Positions 57,669 through 63,286 of a stretch of 63,286 bases of DNA are shown one piece after another. This DNA is from Candidatus Loosdrechtia aerotolerans (GTDB taxonomy: Bacteria; Planctomycetota; Brocadiia; Brocadiales; Brocadiaceae), in NCBI GenBank assembly GCA_021646405.1, contig SOER01000016.1, positions 1-63,286 on the forward strand. The letters run 5' to 3'. Numbering within the stretch: position 1 is the stretch's first letter; every line of letters starts with the position of its first letter. The notes below the pieces were generated by a model. That model was not told where the DNA came from. It saw only the letters and a list, made by a program, of their open reading frames with translations, and searched no databases. The translations under genes and the position numbers were made by a program.

Positions 57669-58901
57669 TTAAATGTTTAACCTGGGAAATACAATTACCT
57701 CATCTTCACTGAATATATTAAGACCCAGGATGAACTCCCTGAATTTCTTATAGGTATTGTCACTTGCGCATGCAAATCCGTGAACAAGATAAGAATTATT
57801 TCTCTGTGATTGAATCTGGCGAAAATGTGACAGACGTTTTTGAAATTCCTTACCCAAATCATCCTCCAGCGCTTCGAGTAATTCAAATGCGGCATTTTGT
57901 GATACCTTTATTTTCCCGTCTCTCCTGTCTTTGTATTTCCTGATAAATTCATCACTCACCTGTTGTGGTATTTTCTCTTCAATCACACTACCCGTGTCTA
58001 TCCCATGGTTATTCAGTAACCTTTCCTGGGCAAGCATTTCAACCAGTCTGTAAAGTCGTACAACAGCGTCATCTATCTTCCCTTCCTCAAAACGCCTTTC
58101 AGCATTTGAGAATATATCCAGGGCGAATAACCTGTCGGGTTTCCGTTGCGTCCCGGAAAGAAACTCGAGTTGGGGTTTTAACTGAAGGGTAGCCCTGGCA
58201 AATAACCGTATCCTTTCGTCATCCGTTTCCAGAAGTTCTTCTATCCTTGCCCTTTCAAACTTGCCTACAGCCTCGCCGTGCCTGAAAATATCCCAGCTAT
58301 AATATCCGTCAATAATAAAACCCAGTTTTTTAAAAATACTCTTGTGACTGGTGTTTTTTTCTAATATATCATCGACAAGTGCCTTTGCCGCCTTGAACTG
58401 ATAGGTATTGAACAGGAATGATATCTTCTTCCGTTCATCTATGGCAAGGAAGTCCCACGGGTTGACGCTTTCGTAGACCTCTTCTTTACCGTCAACTACG
58501 GTTCCGACACCGCCCTTTGTCCTCTCTGTACCTCCTACGTAAGAAAAGTTGAATCCATGGGCAACGGCGGAAAGGGAGAGGGCAACAGACATATTCTTTG
58601 TCCCTCCGGTATAATCCACAATAACCTCATCGCTCCGAAAACCTTTCGACAGCACCCTTTTTACCGCCTCTTCTGCCTTACTAAAACAGTGGTACAGGTC
58701 GTTGACCTCGTCGGACAGGGTTATTTCGCTCTTTATGGTATATTTTGCCTCCTGTATCTGTATCCCCTTTTTAATCTCCGTCACGTGGTCGCAGGTATCC
58801 TGGGAGGCGAAGAAGGACACGAATTCCGGCCGGTATTTGGTAATGGATTTTATAATCGGCGCCGGCGTTCCGCCCACAGAGATTATCATTGCCCTGATCA
58901 T
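57669..58901 (-). CDS. CARF-HEPN ribonuclease, TIGR02710/Csm6-like
   Basis: This 410-aa protein has an N-terminal CARF domain (MIISVGGTPAPIIKSI; ligand loop DYTGGTKNMSVALS near 96-109) and a C-terminal HEPN-like domain with the catalytic pattern Arg-x6-His in RNNSYLVHG (about 367-374). Such proteins are activated by cyclic oligoadenylate made by Cas10 and degrade RNA. It is the first gene of the minus-strand cas operon. No cas10 lies in the window. Confidence 0.85.
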   Translation of the reverse strand: MIRAMIISVGGTPAPIIKSITKYRPEFVSFFASQDTCDHVTEIKKGIQIQEAKYTIKSEITLSDEVNDLYHCFSKAEEAVKRVLSKGFRSDEVIVDYTGGTKNMSVALSLSAVAHGFNFSYVGGTERTKGGVGTVVDGKEEVYESVNPWDFLAIDERKKISFLFNTYQFKAAKALVDDILEKNTSHKSIFKKLGFIIDGYYSWDIFRHGEAVGKFERARIEELLETDDERIRLFARATLQLKPQLEFLSGTQRKPDRLFALDIFSNAERRFEEGKIDDAVVRLYRLVEMLAQERLLNNHGIDTGSVIEEKIPQQVSDEFIRKYKDRRDGKIKVSQNAAFELLEALEDDLGKEFQKRLSHFRQIQSQRNNSYLVHGFACASDNTYKKFREFILGLNIFSEDEVIVFPRLNI

Positions 58902-59008
58902 ATCATTATCTCCAACGCGTGTTATAGAAGTTTATTCTTTCAGGTAAAAAGGTCTCATTCCTTTCATGAATTGCCCTTATGGGGACTGTTATAATTCACA
59001 AATATAAC

Positions 59009-59419
59009 TCATGAAATAGAATAAATATTTAAATTGATTTCCTTCCTGATAATTTCAAAATGTTTATCCAGGGTGAGAAGTTGTACATTATTTGCATGAG
59101 ATACTACAGAAATATAGCAGTCTGCAAGTCCGACCGTTTTTCCATTCTGACGTAATGCTAAGGACAGTTCTCCTGCCTTTGTCCACATTTCAGCCGAGTC
59201 GGTAAGAAAATCGAAAACATAGAGGAATTCTTTTATCACACCGAGTTCATTTTTTGATTTTACGCCCTGAATGAGTTCAGCCAGGACAATTCCCATACAA
59301 CAAACCCTGTTATGATCGATGAGGTTCAGTACGATATTCTGATATGGCGCCTGGCCTCTGAAAAACTCAATCCATACGGATGTATCAATTAAAACCTTAA
59401 CCGGTTCTTTTGTCTTCAT
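59009..59419 (-). CDS. vapC: VapC-type PIN-domain toxin
   Basis: This 136-aa protein is a PIN ribonuclease with the first acidic site in LIDTSVWIEFFRG, a glutamate in LAELIQGV and a later aspartate in GLADCYISVVSHANN. It should cut tRNA or other RNA unless bound by its antitoxin. It overlaps the antitoxin gene by 23 bases. Confidence 0.92.
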   Translation of the reverse strand: MKTKEPVKVLIDTSVWIEFFRGQAPYQNIVLNLIDHNRVCCMGIVLAELIQGVKSKNELGVIKEFLYVFDFLTDSAEMWTKAGELSLALRQNGKTVGLADCYISVVSHANNVQLLTLDKHFEIIRKEINLNIYSIS

Positions 59420-59606
59420 GTCTGAGTTTATCTGCCGATTTTATGAATTCCATCTTCCCGGCCATAGATTTTATCTTTTCCGTCTTTTTCATCCGTATTT
59501 CATCTTTTATGGCCTTTATTACCGCTTCCGTTTTGCTCTTTGCTTCAACGGTTGACATCAATTCATCCAGTAAAGAATTTGGCAATGTTATGGTTGTTCT
59601 TGACAT
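59397..59606 (-). CDS. vapB: VapB-type ribbon-helix-helix antitoxin
   Basis: This protein (69 aa from the ATG preceded by GGAG) has the N-terminal strand RTTITLPNSLLDELM typical of ribbon-helix-helix antitoxins, followed by SKTEAVIKAIKDEI. It should bind VapC and repress the operon. A longer frame with a hydrophobic N-terminus exists but lacks a ribosome site. Confidence 0.85.
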   Translation of the reverse strand: MSRTTITLPNSLLDELMSTVEAKSKTEAVIKAIKDEIRMKKTEKIKSMAGKMEFIKSADKLRHEDKRTG

Positions 59607-59666
59607 ATATTTACTCCACAATAATATGCTTAATAAAAGCATAAATATTTTATAAATATTCGTGCT

Positions 59667-59828
<162 letters not shown>

Positions 59829-59858
59829 TTACCATAGTTTTTAAAAAATGCAACACAA

Positions 59859-59879
59859 GAAATATTTCAGAAATATTCC
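59859..59879. promoter_or_regulatory. Tandem palindrome GAAATATTTC
   Basis: GAAATATTTC and GAAATATTCC lie one base apart, the same arrangement as in the leader of CRISPR array 1 at 54095-54115. The flanking A/T-rich bases are also similar. It may be a shared operator or a duplicated leader piece. Confidence 0.45.
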
Positions 59880-60027
59880 CGTTATCCAAACCTGAATACT
59901 GAGTTATCGAAGTATCCAAATCCCAAACAAATTCTAAAAAACAAATCCCAAATTCCAAACAGTATAATTTGGATATTGTAAAATTGATATTTGGAATTTC
60001 CCCAAGCAGGTTCAAATTTGTAACAGG

Positions 60028-60165
60028 TTACAAACCTGAACCCTCTGATATAATGATCTTATCTACAGAGTCTTCTGTGTTTGAAGGCTGTGTAATAACA
60101 ACCTTGTACACTTCTTTCGACAGCATCTTCCTTACTATCTCTTTATCATCTGAGAAAAAACTCAC
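60028..60165 (-). CDS. Small coupled ORF downstream of the repeat protein
   Basis: This 45-aa frame begins with a GTG that overlaps the preceding stop (GTGA), and AGGAGG lies about ten bases upstream. It reads VSFFSDDKEIVRKML to IIISEGSGL. I recognise no family. Coupling and the ribosome site argue for translation, but the length argues for caution. Confidence 0.4.
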   Translation of the reverse strand: MSFFSDDKEIVRKMLSKEVYKVVITQPSNTEDSVDKIIISEGSGL

Positions 60166-60608
60166 TCCCCTTTTCCCTCCTTATCCTTCTTCTCCTCCGA
60201 AGATGATGAAGAGAACGGTCTCACAAAACCCGCCCTACTCCACCTGTTATTAAACCTCTCAAACACCTCGTCATCATCTCTTCTTTCAATGAACTCTTCC
60301 CTCTCCCGTTCTTCGTCAAATACCTCAAATCTGTCCTTTCCTCTCCTCTCTACAAACCCTCTCCTATTCCACCTCTTATCGAATAACTCTATCCTCCCAT
60401 CCCTTCTCTTCTCTGCAAACCCCGTCCTGTTCCAATCCTTATCAAACAACTCCAACCTTCCACTCCTCTCATCCTCCCTCACAAACCCTGTCCTATTCCA
60501 CCTCTCGTCAAACACCTCATACTCTCGTCCCACGACGGAGGAGGTTGTTGACCAGGTGGAGAGGAGTATGCAACATGGGAATAACAACAGTAATAAAGGT
60601 CTTTTCAT
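60162..60608 (-). CDS. Exported tandem-repeat protein of unknown function
   Basis: This 148-aa protein has a hydrophobic N-terminal segment (LLLLLFPCCILL) as a signal peptide or anchor, then five ~21-residue repeats with the pattern (E/L)-FD-x-x-WNR-x-GF-x-E-x-R. The first three are nearly identical; the fourth has lost the WNR core. The C-terminus is a serine and charge-rich tail. The pattern resembles small beta-blade repeats that build beta-propeller or beta-flower folds, but I do not recognise a family. It lies in the CRISPR island between vapBC and array 2. Confidence 0.6.
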   Translation of the reverse strand: MKRPLLLLLFPCCILLSTWSTTSSVVGREYEVFDERWNRTGFVREDERSGRLELFDKDWNRTGFAEKRRDGRIELFDKRWNRRGFVERRGKDRFEVFDEEREREEFIERRDDDEVFERFNNRWSRAGFVRPFSSSSSEEKKDKEGKGE

Positions 60609-60710
60609 ATCTTTTTCTCCTTTCTTCCCCTCCCCCTCATCGATTCTTCACTTTTATTAATTCAAAGAACTCTTGCCTTGTGGATTGGTTGTCCATAAAC
60701 TCCCCACAGA

Positions 60711-60815
60711 ATCGTAATCCCCTCCAATACAGGTCTTCTTCCCATACATTCCCCTCCTGGGAGGGGTCAGGGGTGGGTGAGTCACAATCCCTTCTAATAC
60801 AGGTCTTCTTTCATA
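60711..60815. CRISPR. Fossil CRISPR unit left of array 2
   Basis: Two degenerate repeats (60711-60745 and 60781-60815), several bases off the array-2 repeat, enclose a 35-base spacer whose core CATTCCCCTCCTGGGAGGGG also occurs in the relic near 51.1 kb. It is a leader-distal remnant or a duplicated piece. Confidence 0.7.
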
Positions 60816-60854
60816 CTTGAGGGAACCAGGAACGGGGCCGATCCCATATGCATT

Positions 60855-61202
60855 GAACTACTCAGGTTCAATGTTCAGAGTTCAGGGTTAAAGGCATGAG
60901 GAAAAGAACTGTTTGAAGGTTATGAAGAACACCTGACAGCCAGCTTCACTCCTCCCCTGAGTCTTAGACCGCAAAAACCTTTCAAGATTCTTCACTCCGC
61001 TTCGCGGAGTTTACCCTGAACACACTCGCTTCGCTCAGTATAAACTCCGTGAATGTGTTCAGAATGACAGAATAGAGGTTGCCATCCTGAAACCCTTCAT
61101 TCCACCTAAGATGCCAGCAGGGAATTTGTCATTCTGAGCGGCAGCGAAGCGGAGTGAAGAATCTCGTCTTTTCACGGTGTTAAGAGAGCATCTTATACTG
61201 AA
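60855..61202 (+). repeat. Right copy of the inverted repeat flanking the CRISPR island
   Basis: This segment matches the minus strand of 47640-47930. It has an additional ~50-bp stretch near 61015 that contains its own inverted repeat (GAACACACTCG... to GAATGTGTTC). No coding frame is evident. The following 61203-61413 shows nothing recognisable. Confidence 0.8.
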
Positions 61203-61414
61203 CACATGAAAATTCCTATACATTCAAGCTCAGGAACAATGCTGTACTTTTTCTGATCCTCACACAAAGTCACCAAAACACCAGGATATATGGTATGTCC
61301 CCATTCTTGCCATTCTATCCTTCATCATTCTTTATTCTTTTTATTCTTAGTGCCTCCGTGTCTTTGTGTGATGAAGATACCTTAGCTTGATGAATATGGG
61401 GCCAGTCCCCGTCG

Positions 61415-63136
61415 TCGCAATCCCTTCTAATACAGGTCTTCTTTCCTATTAGAATATCTTTCAGGCACTCCCCAAGAAAGGTCGCAATCCCTTCTAATAC
61501 AGGTCTTCTTTCCTATATCGTAATTTATTACATTTTTAACATTGTTATTAGGTCGCAATCCCTTCTAATACAGGTCTTCTTTCCTATGGGGCATATCATG
61601 TCTGATGCACCCCCTGGAGGTTTACCGTCGCAATCCCTTCTAATACAGGTCTTCTTTCCTATGTATGAATGAGGCAATCCGTGCCGGTAAGAACCGTCGC
61701 AATCCCTTCTAATACAGGTCTTCTTTCCTATACCATCACGAGAAGATAACGCAACAACAGAACGTCGCAATCCCTTCTAATACAGGTCTTCTTTCCTATG
61801 GAAAAAAACTGTTGAGGTTGAGGAAAAATCAATGTCGCAATCCCTTCTAATACAGGTCTTCTTTCCTATAAGAAATAAAGACTTGTCAGTGGCTGAATTC
61901 ATTGTCGCAATCCCTTCTAATACAGGTCTTCTTTCCTATATAAAAAATTAAACAAAGAAGGAAAGGCAGAAGGGTCGCAATCCCTTCTAATACAGGTCTT
62001 CTTTCCTATAACAGAGAGAAGCTGGATGAATATGGCTTGGAAGCGTCGCAATCCCTTCTAATACAGGTCTTCTTTCCTATGCCTTGATGAGTGGAAAGGG
62101 TTGGAATCTTCCCAGGTCGCAATCCCTTCTAATACAGGTCTTCTTTCCTATCTTCTGTCTCATAGACAGGTGTTATGTTACCTGTCGTCGCAATCCCTTC
62201 TAATACAGGTCTTCTTTCCTATTCTAGAACAAGGAAGTATGGCATCACAAGTAGTCGCAATCCCTTCTAATACAGGTCTTCTTTCCTATGATTCATTAGA
62301 CGCATTAATTCCAAGAGTTGCTTTGTCGCAATCCCTTCTAATACAGGTCTTCTTTCCTATGGGATGGAGGGGATCCTGACGCATGACGAATTGCCGTCGC
62401 AATCCCTTCTAATACAGGTCTTCTTTCCTATGAAAAGGAGCAAGTTAAAACGCTTCTTAACCTCGTCGTCGCAATCCCTTCTAATACAGGTCTTCTTTCC
62501 TATTCGAAACACTGCCGGATGAAGAGGAAATACGAAGTCGCAATCCCTTCTAATACAGGTCTTCTTTCCTATGCGGCCTCATTGAGCCTATAAGGATTCT
62601 AAAAGCATGTCGCAATCCCTTCTAATACAGGTCTTCTTTCCTATGCCAGAAAGCAATAAGATTATCTGGATTCTGCTGTCGCAATCCCTTCTAATACAGG
62701 TCTTCTTTCCTATAGATAGGAAATGGACAAAAAAAATGCTTTCTGGCGTCGCAATCCCTTCTAATACAGGTCTTCTTTCCTATCATACTAACTCTGGCTT
62801 AAGATTCTTGTATTATAGTCGCAATCCCTTCTAATACAGGTCTTCTTTCCTATCTAGAAATGGGATCAATGGCATCTCAAGTAATCTCGTCGCAATCCCT
62901 TCTAATACAGGTCTTCTTTCCTATCATACTAACTCTGGCTTAAGATTCTTGTATTATAGTCGCAATCCCTTCTAATACAGGTCTTCTTTCCTATGTTGCG
63001 CCAGTGACAGATTATTTTCTGCCACTGGCGTCGCAATCCCTTCTAATACAGGTCTTCTTTCCTATTTAGAAGATTTAGAAAATTTCTTCGATGGTACGAT
63101 GTCGCAATCCCTTCTAATACAGGTCTTCTTTCCTAT
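61415..63136 (-). CRISPR. CRISPR array 2: 25 repeats of 36 bp
   Basis: The repeat is that of array 1 except position 28 (C instead of T, giving CTTCTTTCC). There are 24 spacers of about 30-39 bases. Direction is inferred as minus from the ATTGCGAC end. All repeats to the right end look intact. Two spacers (62784-62817 and 62925-62958) are identical. The expected leader side is cut by a transposase gene 30 bases after the last repeat. Confidence 0.97.
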
Positions 63137-63166
63137 AATAATGAAGGAAATAAACATATTTAGGAC

Positions 63167-63286
63167 TTACGCATTTGCTAATAAATAATGAGTAACAGCA
63201 GACCTGGTAAGAGAAGCTTTTTGCTCATACCAGGGAATTCGTTCTTTGATTCTTCTTGTTTCCAATTTTACAAAGGCAAGAAAAGA
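63167..63286 (-). CDS. C-terminus of a transposase (partial, runs off the window)
   Basis: The 39 visible residues include SFLAFVKLETRRIKERIPWY and end LTRSAVTHYLLANA. This fits the C-terminal end of IS701/IS4-like transposases, where a WYE-like segment precedes the last helix. The stop is followed by TTAGGACTTACGCA on the plus strand, probably the element's terminal repeat. It lies on the leader side of array 2 and is transcribed toward the array. Confidence 0.55.
   Translation of the reverse strand, partial: SFLAFVKLETRRIKERIPWYEQKASLTRSAVTHYLLANA

Noticed and set aside
54114-58901. Reverse transcriptase fused to Cas1 or Cas6, to explain antisense spacers
   Set aside because: No YxDD motif or RT-like domain appears in any cas gene here; lengths of both Cas1 proteins fit Cas1 alone.
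60289-60660. Plus-strand frame opposite the repeat protein
   Set aside because: The minus-strand frame has a signal peptide and conserved amino-acid repeats; the plus frame is a Ser/Leu/Pro-rich mirror of it.

Overview
The window looks like an anammox-type planctomycete (Brocadiales: Brocadia/Jettenia/Kuenenia group). The clues are AT-rich DNA, a small basic protein of the Planctomycetes/Verrucomicrobia/Chlamydiae family, an archaeal-type PEP carboxylase beside ordinary bacterial housekeeping genes, split type II secretion/type IV pilus clusters, and a large repeat-laden CRISPR island. The taxon is an inference from gene content, not from a marker gene.

Layout. 0-5 kb is an accessory edge: a truncated type I-like DNA methyltransferase, a sigma-54 activator with a CARF-like sensor domain, a transposase remnant and a TumE-type toxin-antitoxin pair, then tRNA-Leu(CAG). 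5-19.4 kb (minus strand) is a NUDIX hydrolase and a ten-gene pseudopilus cluster: two GspE/PilB ATPases, GspF, a histidine kinase, a receiver protein, a REC-PAS-GGDEF-EAL protein and four pseudopilin-like genes. 19.5-31.4 kb (plus strand) carries cobT, archaeal-type ppcA, an LptF/G permease with a long coiled-coil insertion, a rhomboid protease, dapB, clpB, a TlpA-like thioredoxin and a secreted subtilase. 31.4-48.6 kb holds an aminotransferase, the small basic protein, a SPOR-like protein, ligA, tldD-pilT-pilU-tldE, an amino-acid ABC transporter, a lipoprotein, a large LamG/FN3 exoprotein and an RNase HI-like gene.

48.6-63.3 kb is a CRISPR island. It has a NE0113-family CARF-HTH protein, array 1 (35 full repeats plus one partial), and a minus-strand operon CARF-HEPN nuclease, cas6, cas2a, cas1a, cas1b, cas2b that runs into array 1. 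VapBC, a tandem-repeat exported protein and array 2 (25 repeats, one repeat base different) follow. No cas10 or other effector gene is present, so the CARF proteins imply a type III effector elsewhere. The island is bounded by inverted ~280-bp repeats and littered with IS630-type ends, a TA-flanked MITE and fossil CRISPR units.

Best leads: (1) a duplicated adaptation module cas2a-cas1a-cas1b-cas2b with a divergent second Cas1; (2) spacers that almost all read as protein-coding in one sense strand, so that crRNAs would be antisense to mRNA, with four pairs of diverged spacers that sample the same genes with synonymous changes; (3) a CARF-like/sigma-54 activator next to tandem dyads and a -24/-12 promoter facing the methyltransferase gene, suggesting nucleotide-signalled transcription of a defence gene.
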